Shown: positions 1-11,478 of the stretch, piece after piece
Numbering within the stretch: the first letter of the stretch is position 1
Layout: every line of letters starts with the position of its first letter
Assembly (NCBI RefSeq): GCF_000519205.1
Contig: NZ_KI912598.1
Coordinates: forward strand, 112,400-176,399
DNA from: Amycolatopsis taiwanensis DSM 45107
Lineage (GTDB): Bacteria > Actinomycetota > Actinomycetes > Mycobacteriales > Pseudonocardiaceae
DNA: 64,000 nucleotides
Direction: 5' to 3'
Program-made: the position numbers and the translations under genes
Notes under the pieces: generated by a model
What the model was told of the DNA's origin: nothing
The model's input: the letters and a program-made list of their open reading frames with translations, nothing else
Database searches by the model: none

Positions 1-367
1 GATCCTCGTCTACCCGTTCTTCTGGATGCTCGACACCGGTACGCCGGTCGTGGTCTGGGCCGGCCTCGTGATGATCTTCACCCTCTGCTGTGACATGACG
101 CTCGCGTCCCAGGCGGGCATGCTGTCGGGGTTGTTCGACGTCCGGGTCCGCTACACCGCGGTCACGTTCAGCCGCGAGATCACCGGCGCTGTGGTCGGTG
201 GCACGATCCCGTTCGTTGCCGCCGCGCTCACCGACGCCGGCGCGGGCCAGCCCTGGCTTGTCTGTGTCTACAGTGGAGTTCTCTGCCTGATTTGCGCCGT
301 CGGTACCTTCTTCCTGCCCGAAGTACGGCGACAGGCCGACACCCGGCCCGCGGCCGCCACTGCCTGA
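1..367 (+). CDS. MFS transporter, MHS-type, C-terminal part
   Basis: The window opens inside this gene; the frame begins at base 2 and runs to the TGA ending at 367, about 121 residues. Four hydrophobic stretches are visible. The motif VRYTAVTFSREITGAVVGG resembles the segment near helices 8-9 of metabolite:proton symporters (MHS branch of the major facilitator superfamily), where an RYT motif is typical. The tail (PEVRRQADTRP) is a cytoplasmic basic end. It is probably a proton-coupled importer of an organic acid or osmolyte in the inner membrane; the substrate cannot be read from this part. The N-terminal two thirds lie outside the window. Confidence 0.75.
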   Translation, partial: ILVYPFFWMLDTGTPVVVWAGLVMIFTLCCDMTLASQAGMLSGLFDVRVRYTAVTFSREITGAVVGGTIPFVAAALTDAGAGQPWLVCVYSGVLCLICAVGTFFLPEVRRQADTRPAAATA

Positions 368-430
368 GCCGGCCCTGTGAGCCTGGTGACATTCTGGCCG
401 CGACCGGGTCGTGGCCAGGATGCTTGAGCC

Positions 431-1240
431 ATGGCCGACGAGGGCACGAAGGAACGGATCGCCCGGGTTTACCGCCGGTTCGCCCGGTACGAGGCCCGGG
501 GAAGATCACCGGTGTACGTGGAGATCGCCGCGAAAGTGGCGGAAGACCCACGGATGATCGAGTTCCTGGCCGAGTTGCCGCCATCGAAGCGGCAGCCGAA
601 CTTGTTCTTCGGAGCGGTGCAGTACCTCGACGGCCCGATCGGGGGCTGGCCGCGCTTCGCGGCCGTGTTCGCCGAGCGGGCCGCGGAAATCCGCGACGTG
701 ATGAGGCGGCGCAGCACGCAGACCAACGAACCTGCGCGCTGCGCCGCCTTCCTCCCGGTGCTGGCCGCGCTACCGCAACCTGTTGCGTTGATCGAGGTCG
801 GCGCCTCGGCGGGACTGTGCCTTCTGCCCGAGAAATACGGCTACGACTACGGCTCCCACGTGATCCCCGGGAACCCGACGTTTTCCTGCCAGGCCAACGC
901 GGCCACCCCATGCCCGGACCGGTTACCCGAGGTCGTCTGGCGCGCCGGGCTCGACCTCAATCCGCTCGACGTGTCCGATCCGGACGACTGCGCCTGGCTC
1001 GAAGCGCTGATCTGGCCCGGCGAGGGGGACCGCCGCCCGCGGCTGCGAGCCGCCCTGGAAATCGCCCGCGCGGACCCGCCACGCGTGGTCCAGGGTGATC
1101 TTCGCACCGACCTGCCGGCGCTGGCCGCGCAGGCGCCGCCGGAGGCCACGCTCGTCGTCTACCACACGGCCGTGCTGATGTACCTCCGGTCCCGGTCGCG
1201 GTCGGGGTCGAAGTGCGGGAGATCGGTCAGGCCGTCGTAG
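431..1240 (+). pseudogene. DUF2332 protein, 3' end lost
   Basis: The ATG at 431 opens a frame whose first ~253 residues look like DUF2332, an actinobacterial family of unknown function with a methyltransferase-like middle (ALIEVGASAGLCLL, residues ~118-131). Family members are usually well over 300 residues. Here similarity stops after VVYHTAVLMYL near base 1190, and the last ~16 residues are an Arg/Ser-rich out-of-family tail. Directly behind lies the inverted 5' part of another gene (reverse strand to 1360). The picture is a deletion that removed the 3' ends of two convergent genes and joined what was left. The product would be truncated and is probably not functional. Confidence 0.7.
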
Positions 1241-1360
1241 CCGTCGACCACGACGGACGCCCTCCGGCGCGACCGCCGCGACCGTGCGCAGCACTGCCGC
1301 GTTCGTCGAGCCGGACCGCGTGCTGCCGCACACGGTGAGCAGCTGGAATTTCGTTGCCAC
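1195..1360 (-). pseudogene. NADPH-dependent FMN reductase, 5' remnant
   Basis: Read from a GTG at 1360, the first codons give MATKFQLLTVCGSTRSGSTN, the flavodoxin-like start of NAD(P)H-dependent FMN reductases (CGS..SGSTN binds the FMN phosphate). After APEG (about base 1260) the reading shifts frame and continues as VVVDGYDGLTDLPHFDPD, again typical of the family, and then ends at the junction with the DUF2332 gene near 1195. One frameshift plus loss of the C-terminal two thirds make this a dead fragment. The 22-bp repeat array starts directly upstream. Confidence 0.65.
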
Positions 1361-1390
1361 GCCGCCAGCCTAGAACCCGCCCCGCCCGCG

Positions 1391-1746
1391 CGTGTCCCAC
1401 CTTCCCGTCGTGCGTGTCCCCCGTTCCCGTCGTGCGTGTCCCCCGTTCCCGTAGCGCGTGTCCCACGTTCCTGTCGTGCGTGTCCCACGTTCCTGTCGTG
1501 CGTGTCCCCCGTTCCCGTAGCGCGTGTCCCACGTTCCTGTCGTGCGTGTCCCACGTTCCCGTAGCGCGAGTTCCACGTTCCTGTCGTGCGTGTCCCACGT
1601 TCCCGTAGCGCGAGTTCCACGTTCGGGTTGCGCGAGTTCCGCGTTCTGTCGTGCGCGTCCCACGTTCGGGTCGACCGGAGTGTGGGACTCGCGTTACGGG
1701 AGTGTGGGACTCGCGCTACCGGAACGGGGGACTCGCGTTGCGCGAC
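1391..1746. repeat. Bipartite 22-bp tandem array 1 (13 forward + 3 inverted units)
   Basis: Units follow each other without spacers, starting at 1391, 1413, 1435, 1457, 1479, 1501, 1523, 1545, 1567, 1589 and 1611, exactly 22 bp apart, with one 21-bp unit near 1633 and a last one at 1654. The consensus is close to CGTGTCCCACGTTCCYGT followed by CGTG or AGCG; some units carry CGAGTTCC in place of CGTGTCCC. From about 1676 the polarity flips and three units read GGGACTCGCG. The array lies between the FMN-reductase fragment and the stop of the RamB-like gene. No credible gene lies in this 515-bp gap; open frames across it follow from the repeat. Confidence 0.9.
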
Positions 1747-1755
1747 GCTGCCGGT

Positions 1756-3180
1756 TCAGTTCTTCGGCACGGCGGGATAGGGCACGAAGGTGCTGGTGTT
1801 CTCGTCGACCGTGAGCTGCTTGCCGATCGTGGGGAACGCCCGCTGCGGGCAGGCCGGGCGTTCGCACACCTTGCAGCCCATGCCGATCGGCGTGGCCGCC
1901 TCCCGGTCGTCGAGGTCGAGCCCGGTCGAGTAGACGAGCCGGTGCGCGTGCCGCAGTTCGCAACCCAGCCCCACGCTGAACATCTTGCCCGGGCTGCCGT
2001 AGCCGCCGATGTTGCGCGCGACGGTCCGGGCGACCCAGAAGTAGCTCTTGCCGTCGGGCAGGGTGGCGATCTGCGTGACCACCTTGCCGGGTGAGGTGAA
2101 CGCCTCGTAGATGTTCCACAGTGGACACGCGCCGCCGACGCGGGAGAAGTGGAACCCGGCCGCCGACTGCCGTTTCGACATGTTCCCGGCCCGGTCGACC
2201 CGGACGAAGGAGAACGGCACACCGCGCATCTTGGGCCGTTGCAACGTGGACAGCCGGTGGCAGACGGTCTCGAAGCCGACCCCGAAGTGGTCGCACAGTC
2301 GCTCGATGTCGTACCGGTAGCGCTCCGCGGTGGACAGGAACGGGCCGTAGGGCAGGATCAGCGCGCCCGCGAAGTAGTTGGCCAGCCCGACCCGGCCCAG
2401 CGACCGCGCCGCCGGTCCGGAGAACGCCCACGAGTCGGCGAGTTCGTCGATCAGATCGTCATATTCGAGCAGCGCGATCTGTGAGGCCATGCGGAACGCG
2501 CGCTGCCCGATCCGCAGGCTCGGCCCGAGCCGCAGCACGCGGGCCGCGGGCTCGTAGCGGTGCTTCTCGCCGGTTCTCTCGTCGATGCCTTCGGTGGTGA
2601 TCTGCACGCCGTAGTGGTCGGTCAGCCGGTCGTGCAGGACCCGGTGCACGTCGCCGCGGCGCAGGCCCATCTCCTCGGCCATCCGCTCGGCACGCTCGTC
2701 GAGTTCGCCGACATAGTTTTCGCGCGCGTAGAAGAAGTCGCGGACCTCTTCGTGCGGCAGCGGTGCGGCGGCGCTGCCGTGCAGGCCCATGCCGTTCTCG
2801 GTGACCAGCGCCGCGGTCGTCTCCACCGCGTTGCGGTAGTTGCGGTGCAGCCGGACCAGCGCCTGCGCGATCGAGGGCAGATTGGTGGCCAGGTCGGTCA
2901 GGTCGCTCTTGGTCACCGTGACGCCGATCGCCTCGTCCATCAGGACCTCGCGGACGTCGGCGACCAGGCGAGAGGTGTCGTTGCTGGCGAAGAACTCGGT
3001 GTCCACGCCGAAGGCCTCGGTGATCCGGAGCAGGACGGGCACGGTCAGCGGCCGCGAGTTGCGCTCGATCTGGTTGAGGTAGCTGGGCGAGATCTCGAGC
3101 AGGCGCGCCAGGTCGGCCTGGCTCATCGCCCGGCTCTCGCGCAGGTGCCGGAGCTTGGCACCGGCAAAAGTCTTCTCCAC
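1756..3180 (-). CDS. ramB: XRE-family short-chain fatty acyl / acetate regulator, RamB/ScfR type
   Basis: 474 residues. An XRE helix-turn-helix occupies residues ~8-62 ([20 protein letters not shown], then SYLNQIERN). The middle matches the IrrE/ImmA-like and DUF2083 region, and the C-terminal part carries a Cys-rich motif ([13 protein letters not shown]) typical of RamB/ScfR proteins. In Corynebacterium and Mycobacterium RamB controls glyoxylate-cycle and acetate genes. Here it is divergent from isocitrate lyase and malate synthase across a 216-bp gap with TTCGCAA motifs, which fits direct control of aceA and autoregulation. The ATG at 3180 is preceded by a GGAGGGAG-type ribosome site. In some relatives ScfR-type proteins act in the methylcitrate pathway, so the exact effector is uncertain. 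Confidence 0.85.
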   Translation of the reverse strand: MEKTFAGAKLRHLRESRAMSQADLARLLEISPSYLNQIERNSRPLTVPVLLRITEAFGVDTEFFASNDTSRLVADVREVLMDEAIGVTVTKSDLTDLATNLPSIAQALVRLHRNYRNAVETTAALVTENGMGLHGSAAAPLPHEEVRDFFYARENYVGELDERAERMAEEMGLRRGDVHRVLHDRLTDHYGVQITTEGIDERTGEKHRYEPAARVLRLGPSLRIGQRAFRMASQIALLEYDDLIDELADSWAFSGPAARSLGRVGLANYFAGALILPYGPFLSTAERYRYDIERLCDHFGVGFETVCHRLSTLQRPKMRGVPFSFVRVDRAGNMSKRQSAAGFHFSRVGGACPLWNIYEAFTSPGKVVTQIATLPDGKSYFWVARTVARNIGGYGSPGKMFSVGLGCELRHAHRLVYSTGLDLDDREAATPIGMGCKVCERPACPQRAFPTIGKQLTVDENTSTFVPYPAVPKN

Positions 3181-3241
3181 GGGGGCTCCCTCCGCAGTTT
3201 TTCCGGACCTTACCGATCAAGAAAACGGTTAAGTGACAGCC

Positions 3242-3380
3242 TTGCGAACCTGCTCTTCGCAACTTTTACAAACATCCTAGGGAAAATTCGCAGAAATTGG
3301 CAAATTGGCGACGTAGCGGCGCTCTTGCAGCGCATGTCATGGTCAAAGGCGAGAGGTCGGGTTCATCGCAACATTCGCAA
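3242..3380. promoter_or_regulatory. Putative RamB-type operator cluster upstream of aceA
   Basis: TTGCGAA (3242-3248) and TTCGCAA (3256-3262) form a perfect inverted repeat with a 7-nt spacer. A second exact TTCGCAA is at 3374-3380, just before the aceA ribosome site, and near copies lie at 3264-3272 (TTTTACAAA), 3287-3293 (TTCGCAG) and 3297-3304 (TTGGCAAA). RamB of corynebacteria binds short A/T-flanked motifs with a TTTGCAAA-like core, so these are plausible sites. Assignment to the divergent regulator is by position and resemblance only. Confidence 0.5.
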
Positions 3381-3396
3381 AGGTGGGAAAAGTCTG

Positions 3397-4677
<1,281 letters not shown>

Positions 4678-4746
4678 CCTCGCGGGTGCCTCCGGCCGGT
4701 GCCGGCCGGAGGCACCTCACGTTTTGAACAAGACGGAAGGCTCGCC

Positions 4747-6351
<1,605 letters not shown>

Positions 6352-6455
6352 CTAGAGGCTGTCTCGAATTGGTTTGCGTGGCGGTGCGGGGTGCCGGTTG
6401 CCATGCCTCACCGCAAGCGGCTCCGCCGCTTTGAAAGCACAAGCTGGACACGGGC

Positions 6456-7709
6456 TCAGGGCTCGAAGGCGTTGCCCGTGGGGATCTTCGGGCGGCTGTG
6501 TTCGAACTCCGGGTTCGGGCGGGCCCGCCGGTAGACGCCGGCGGTCGCGGTGGCGATGCGGGTCCAGTCGAAGTCGGCGGCGAGACGAGCCCGCGCGGTG
6601 CGGGCACGAAGTGCGGCGGCCGGACGGTCACGCAGGACGGTGTCCACCGCGGCGGTGAGGGCCTCGACATCACCAGGCGCGAAGGCGAGCCCGGTGACGC
6701 CGTCGATGACGACCTCGCCCAGCCCGCCCGCCGTGGAGGCCACCAGCGGAGCCTCCGCCGCGGCCGCCTCCAGCGCGACGATGCCGAAAGGTTCGTAGCG
6801 ACTGGGCAGGACGACGGCGTCCGCGGCGGCCAGGACGGCGCGCAACTCGCGGTCGGGCAGGTGCCCGGCGAAGGAGATCGCGTCGCTGATGCTCAGCTTC
6901 CGGGCCTGCTCGACCAGTTCGTCGCGGTGGCGGCCCTGACCGGCGACGACCAGCCGGGTCCCCGGGTGGGCGCGCCGGATGGCGGGCAGCGCGGCGAGCA
7001 GGTCCTGCACGCCCTTTTCCCATTCCAGACGGCCGAAATAGAGCAGCAGCGGCTCGCCGTGCGGGGCGTAGAGCGACCGGGCGTGGTCGATTTCGCCGGC
7101 CGGCACCTGCCAGCCGCGTTGCTCGATGCCGTTGTGGATGACGGTGATGCTTTCGCCCGCGACGTCGAACAGGTGCGCCACCTCCGTGCGCATCGCCTCC
7201 GAGCACGTGATCAGTTCATCGGATCGGTTGGCCAGCCACCACTCCACGGAGTGGATCTGCTGGTTCAGCGGATGCGAGAGCCAGCCCGAGTGGCGCCCGG
7301 CTTCGGTGGCGTGAATAGTCCCGACCAGGGGAGTCCCGGCCGTTTCGGCCAAGGCGATGGAGGGATGTGTGACCAGCCAGTCGTGCGCGTGCACCACCTC
7401 GGGCCGCCAGGTGCGCAACAGGCGCAGCCCGGCCCGGATCATGGCGTGGCCCATGGCCAGGGTCCACGCCACGAGGTCCCGCTCGAAGGTGACGTGCATC
7501 GGGTCCTCGGCGACCCGGATGATCCGGACGCCGTCGACCACGCGGTCGCTGCTGGGATGGGTGCCGGCGTCGGTGCCCGCCGCGTGCCGGCACAGCACGA
7601 CCACCTCATGCCCGGCCGCGGCCAGATGACGGGCCAGGGCGTGCACATGGCGGGCGAGCCCACCGACCACGACCGGCGGGTACTCCCACGACAGCATCAG
7701 CACACGCAT
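6456..7709 (-). CDS. GT4 glycosyltransferase, Rv3032-type alpha-1,4-glucosyltransferase
   Basis: 417 residues with the GT-B fold of family GT4. The N-terminal domain starts VLMLSWEYPPVVVGGLARH, the glycine-rich acceptor loop seen in glycogen-synthase-like enzymes; the C-terminal donor domain carries PSRYEPFGIVALEAAA with the E-x7-E motif. In mycobacteria the homologue Rv3032 extends alpha-1,4-glucans for 6-O-methylglucose lipopolysaccharide together with Rv3031 (GH57) and Rv3030 (methyltransferase); homologues of both follow at 9952-12239. Here they are separated from this gene by a GH2 gene on the other strand. It probably acts in the cytosol with a sugar nucleotide donor. The exact glucan made by this organism is inferred. 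Confidence 0.85.
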   Translation of the reverse strand: MRVLMLSWEYPPVVVGGLARHVHALARHLAAAGHEVVVLCRHAAGTDAGTHPSSDRVVDGVRIIRVAEDPMHVTFERDLVAWTLAMGHAMIRAGLRLLRTWRPEVVHAHDWLVTHPSIALAETAGTPLVGTIHATEAGRHSGWLSHPLNQQIHSVEWWLANRSDELITCSEAMRTEVAHLFDVAGESITVIHNGIEQRGWQVPAGEIDHARSLYAPHGEPLLLYFGRLEWEKGVQDLLAALPAIRRAHPGTRLVVAGQGRHRDELVEQARKLSISDAISFAGHLPDRELRAVLAAADAVVLPSRYEPFGIVALEAAAAEAPLVASTAGGLGEVVIDGVTGLAFAPGDVEALTAAVDTVLRDRPAAALRARTARARLAADFDWTRIATATAGVYRRARPNPEFEHSRPKIPTGNAFEP

Positions 7710-7877
7710 GCGGGCAGGTTACTCACTGGTCAACTACAACCAGAACAGCCCGAACAGCACCGAGGCGGTCTTCGTGATATTGGTCACGGTAGGAGGCCGG
7801 ACTTGTCAGACCGCACTTCTCCGCGTGCGGAGGCGACGCGCGACAGCCTGGTCGGAAAGGGGTGGTACGCGGTGGGC

Positions 7878-9686
7878 ATGACGGGGTGGCGGCACAACCT
7901 TCCGGCATTTGTGCTAACCGGTATCGTCGCCCTCGTTATGGCACTTGCGGGAATTTCGCCGGGTCACGCCGCGGGGTGGTCACCGAAGACGCCACCGCTG
8001 AACACACCGTGGACAAGCCAGGTCGGTCCGGACAACGCGCTGCCCGACTACCCGCGCCCGCAGCTGGTGCGGCCGGACTGGCAGAACCTCAACGGTCTTT
8101 GGGAGTACCAGGGCTCCGAGCAGATCCTGGTGCCCTACCCGCCGGAGTCGGCGCTGTCCGGGATCGGGCGGCACGACGACGTGATGACCTACCGGCGCAC
8201 GTTCACCGTGCCCGCGGCGTGGGGAAGCCAGCGGGTGCTGGTGCACTTCGGCGCGGTTGACCAGACCGCCACGGTCTGGGTCAACGGTACGGAGGTCGCC
8301 ACCCACGAGGGCGGCTACACCGAGTTCAGCGCGGACATCACCGACGCACTGAAACCCGGTGGGCCGCAGGAGATCGTGGTGCGCGCCGAGGACCGTGACG
8401 AAGCGGCGCCGTTCCCGGTGGGCAAGCAGCGCGCGACACCGGGCGGCATCCTCTACACCGGTTCGTCCGGAATCTGGCAGACGGTGTGGCTGGAACCGGT
8501 GCCCGCCGCGCACGTCGACAAGCTGGACATCACGCCCGATCTCACCGGGTTCACCGTGACGCCAACGGTTTCCGGGGTGACCGACCAGCGGGCCGAGATC
8601 GTGGTGAACGATGCCGGGGGCGCCGAGGTGGCGCGGGCGAGCGGCGAGGCCGGCCAGCCGTTGCGGCTGGACGTGTCCCGGCCGCAGCTGTGGACGCCGG
8701 ACGACCCGTACCTCTACGACATCACCGTGCGGCTGCTGGACAGCGACGGCAAGACCGTGGACCAGGCGCGCAGCTACGGCGGGCTACGCACGGTGGGGCT
8801 GGTCCCCGATGCCCAGGGCCGCCCCCGGATCGCGCTGAACGGCCGGATCACGTTCCTGCACGGGCCGTTGGACCAGGGCTTCTGGCCGGACGGGATCTAC
8901 ACCGCGCCCACCGACGAGGCGTTGCGCTCCGACCTCGACCAGATCAAGCAGTTGGGCTTCAACTTCGTTCGCAAGCACGTCAAGGTCGAGCCGGCCCGCT
9001 GGTACTACTGGGCGGATCATTTGGGCGTGCTGGTGTTCCAGGACATGCCGTCGCTACCGGTGGACCTCTCCTTGCCACAAGCGCCGCAGCCGCCGCCTCC
9101 GCCCGACCAGCAGGAGAACTTCGAGCGGGAGCTGCAGGCGATGATCGACCAGTTGCGCAGCACCACCTCGATCATCGGCTGGGTGCCGTTCAACGAAGGG
9201 TGGGGCGAGTACGACACGGCGCGCATCGCCGACATGGTCTCGGCCGCCGACCCGACCCGCCTGGTGGACGCCAACAGCGGTGTCAACTGCTGCTACTCGC
9301 ATCCCGATTCGGGCGCGGGGAACATCTACGACGATCACACCTACGTCGGCCCCGGCAGCCCCACGGTGCACGACGCACGGGCCACTGTGGACGGTGAGTA
9401 CGGCGGCCTCGGCCTGGTCATGCCCGGGCACGTGTGGCCGGGGGAGCCGCAGGCGTACGAGATGACCACGAGCCAGCAGCAGCTGACGCAGCGGTATGTC
9501 GAGATCAGCCAGGAGCTGGAGAACCTGGTGCGGTCCAACGGCCTGTCCGGCGCGATCTACACCCAGCTCACGGACGTGGAGAACGAGGTCAACGGCCTGC
9601 TCACCTACGACCGCCGGGTGGTCAAGCCCGACCTTTCCGTGGTCGCACAACGAAACCGTGCGGTAATTCAAGCCGGCTCAGACTAG
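7878..9686 (+). CDS. Secreted glycoside hydrolase family 2 (beta-galactosidase/glucuronidase-like)
   Basis: 602 residues. The first ~35 form a signal peptide (long Leu/Val/Ala core ending GHAAG). Then come a jelly-roll sugar-binding domain (~70-230, with WVNGTEVATHEGGY), an Ig-like domain (~230-330) and a TIM barrel. The acid/base glutamate is likely in VPFNEGWGEYD and the nucleophile in DGEYGGLG. The substrate may be a beta-galactoside, glucuronide or mannoside. The ATG at 7878 is preferred; a GTG two codons upstream is equally possible. It is divergent from the GT4 gene, with a 168-bp gap, and is oriented against the GH57 gene with array 2 between their ends. It interrupts an otherwise conserved glucan locus. 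Confidence 0.85.
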   Translation: MTGWRHNLPAFVLTGIVALVMALAGISPGHAAGWSPKTPPLNTPWTSQVGPDNALPDYPRPQLVRPDWQNLNGLWEYQGSEQILVPYPPESALSGIGRHDDVMTYRRTFTVPAAWGSQRVLVHFGAVDQTATVWVNGTEVATHEGGYTEFSADITDALKPGGPQEIVVRAEDRDEAAPFPVGKQRATPGGILYTGSSGIWQTVWLEPVPAAHVDKLDITPDLTGFTVTPTVSGVTDQRAEIVVNDAGGAEVARASGEAGQPLRLDVSRPQLWTPDDPYLYDITVRLLDSDGKTVDQARSYGGLRTVGLVPDAQGRPRIALNGRITFLHGPLDQGFWPDGIYTAPTDEALRSDLDQIKQLGFNFVRKHVKVEPARWYYWADHLGVLVFQDMPSLPVDLSLPQAPQPPPPPDQQENFERELQAMIDQLRSTTSIIGWVPFNEGWGEYDTARIADMVSAADPTRLVDANSGVNCCYSHPDSGAGNIYDDHTYVGPGSPTVHDARATVDGEYGGLGLVMPGHVWPGEPQAYEMTTSQQQLTQRYVEISQELENLVRSNGLSGAIYTQLTDVENEVNGLLTYDRRVVKPDLSVVAQRNRAVIQAGSD

Positions 9687-9698
9687 GCCCGCCCCCCG

Positions 9699-9953
9699 CG
9701 CGAGTCCCCCGTTCCCGTCGCGCGTGTCCCCCACTCCCGTCGCGCGAGTCCCCCACTGCGGTCGCGCGAGTCCCACATTCCTGTCGCGCGAGTTCCACAC
9801 TGCCGTCGCGCGAGTTCCACCTTCGCGTGTGAGTGGGTAGGAGCCTCGGATGGGACACGTGCGACGCGAACGTGGGACACGCGCGACGGGAATGGGGGAC
9901 ACGCGCGACGGGAAGGTGGGACACGCGGGTCGGGAATGGGGGACACGCGGGTC
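9699..9953. repeat. Bipartite 22-bp tandem array 2 (6 forward + 5 inverted units)
   Basis: Six units begin at 9699 at 22-bp steps with consensus CGCGAGTCCCAC.YTCC.GTCG (one has CGCGTGTCCC, two have CGCGAGTTCC). After a ~20-bp non-repeat centre (9831-9850) the polarity flips and five units read TGGGACACGCGCGACGGGAA. The left end is 12 bp behind the GH2 stop, and the last inverted unit runs into the GH57 stop codon (9952-9954). The array thus fills the whole space between two convergent genes. A transcript from either side could fold into a long imperfect hairpin. Confidence 0.9.
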
Positions 9954-11478
9954 AAGGACGGGTCAGGCCGCGGGCGTCGAGGTGGCCGAACGGGTTGTCC
10001 TCGGCGAGCAATCGCTTGATCTCCCGCTGGGGCTCGGCACCTCCGGAAGATTCGGACAGCAGCGCCGCGACGCGGTCGAAACGTTCGGCGTGCACCCGGG
10101 CCCGGTCGCGCGCGTAGCCGGCCGCCGAATCCTTGGTCACCATGAAGGCCCAGTCGCTCGACAGCGTGAGCAGCGCCTCGCTGACGGCCAGATCCGCCAA
10201 CCGGTTCCGCGCGTGCGCACCGGGGCCGCCGGCGGGCGGCACCGACGCGAGCAGACGCCGCTGGAGCGCGGCATTGGACTGAACCATGTCGGAGACCTGT
10301 TCCCCGTCCCAGACCCGCCAGTCCTTGCCGGAGCCCCAGGACGAGGCGGGGAGGTCGACCGGCGGGCCGAGATGCCCGGCCTCCAGCGCGCCGCCCAGCG
10401 TGGTGACCCGCACGCCCGCCTCCGGCAGCGCCCGCAGGATGCCCTCCAGCCACGCCGGGCCCTCGTGCCACCAGTGGCCGAACAGTTCGGTGTCGTAGGC
10501 CGCGACCACGAGCGACTCGCGACCGTGCCGCTCCCGCAGCGAACGCAGCCTGGTGACCACCGTGTCCACGAAGTCCTTGACGTGCAAGCGAAGTGTGTCG
10601 GCGGCGAGCGCGGGATCGTAGGGCGCCTTGGCGGCCGGGGGGACCTGCTTACCGGTGACGCGCGACGGTTTGAGGCCGACCTCGTGGGCCCAGGTGTGAA
10701 AGTCGCGGTAGTGCGCATGCCCGGGATAGCCGGCCTTCGGCGACCAGACCCGGTAGGTGACCTCCAGATCGCGGCCGAAGCACACGACATCGGAGGAGCC
10801 GACGGTGCGCGGCGCGGACGTGTCACCCCGCAGCGACGGCCCGTCCACCAGGAAGCGGCGTACCCCGGCCGCCGCGTAGCCCTCCTCCATACCCGGCGCG
10901 TAACCGCATTCGGGCGCCCAGATGCCGGCCGGGCGATGCCCGATCCGCAGCTGGGTGTCATCGAGACCGGTGCGCAGCGCGAACGCCCGGACGCGCGGAT
11001 CCAGCAGCGGCTGGAACGGGTGCGTGGCCGGCCCGCCGAGCAGCTCGATCACCGACGAGTCCACAAGAGACCTCAGGGTCGGCGAAAACCCGTTGCGCCA
11101 CCGCGTTTCGAAGTCCTCGGTCGCGCGGATCGCGGTCAGGTACTCGGCCGCGCCCAGCTCGCGCAGCAGCGGGTCGTCGCGCCAGAGCGTGCTCGCCTGT
11201 AGGGCACGTAGCTGCCAGTGGCCAAGCCATTCGTGGAACGTGCGCAGGCTGTACGGGTCGTCGAGCTGGGCGGCGAGCACCGGGGTCACGCCGAGGGTGA
11301 GCACGTCCCGCCTGCCCTCCTCGGCGAACCGGCGCAACAGGTCCACCACCGGCAGGTAGGAATGCGCCCACGCCTGGTACAGCCATTCCTCGCCGACCGG
11401 CCAGGAACCGTGGTGCGCGAGCCAGGGCAGGTGACTGTGCAGGACCAGGCAGAACGTCCCCTCGGTCCGGCCGGTCAA
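9952..11478 (-). CDS. GH57 1,4-alpha-glucan branching enzyme (DUF1957), Rv3031-type
   Basis: 508 residues. GH57 motifs are in order: LVLHSHLPWLAHHG at the N-terminus (motif 1), GIWAPECGYAPG (catalytic Glu region) and AYDTELFGHWWHEGP (catalytic Asp region), followed by the DUF1957 helical domain and its C-terminal tail. Such enzymes introduce alpha-1,6 branches into alpha-1,4 glucans; the Mycobacterium homologue Rv3031 serves methylglucose lipopolysaccharide synthesis. The start is a TTG at 11478 that overlaps the TGA of the upstream methyltransferase (TTGA), giving tight translational coupling; there is no ATG or GTG near this point in the right frame. Confidence 0.9.
   Translation of the reverse strand: MTGRTEGTFCLVLHSHLPWLAHHGSWPVGEEWLYQAWAHSYLPVVDLLRRFAEEGRRDVLTLGVTPVLAAQLDDPYSLRTFHEWLGHWQLRALQASTLWRDDPLLRELGAAEYLTAIRATEDFETRWRNGFSPTLRSLVDSSVIELLGGPATHPFQPLLDPRVRAFALRTGLDDTQLRIGHRPAGIWAPECGYAPGMEEGYAAAGVRRFLVDGPSLRGDTSAPRTVGSSDVVCFGRDLEVTYRVWSPKAGYPGHAHYRDFHTWAHEVGLKPSRVTGKQVPPAAKAPYDPALAADTLRLHVKDFVDTVVTRLRSLRERHGRESLVVAAYDTELFGHWWHEGPAWLEGILRALPEAGVRVTTLGGALEAGHLGPPVDLPASSWGSGKDWRVWDGEQVSDMVQSNAALQRRLLASVPPAGGPGAHARNRLADLAVSEALLTLSSDWAFMVTKDSAAGYARDRARVHAERFDRVAALLSESSGGAEPQREIKRLLAEDNPFGHLDARGLTRP

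Noticed and set aside
1159-1663. Minus- and plus-strand ORFs of ~100-150 codons across array 1 (RGTRTTGTWDT-type repeats)
   Set aside because: Several frames stay open because the repeat lacks stops; 22-bp units change frame each time and no start signal is present.
1391-1746. CRISPR array
   Set aside because: Units of 21-22 bp follow each other without spacers, polarity flips inside the array, and no cas gene is near. The same holds for the other three arrays.
2560-3396. Long N-terminal extension of isocitrate lyase
   Set aside because: The open frame runs through the ramB gene and the regulatory region; the ATG at 3397 has a ribosome site and gives the normal length.
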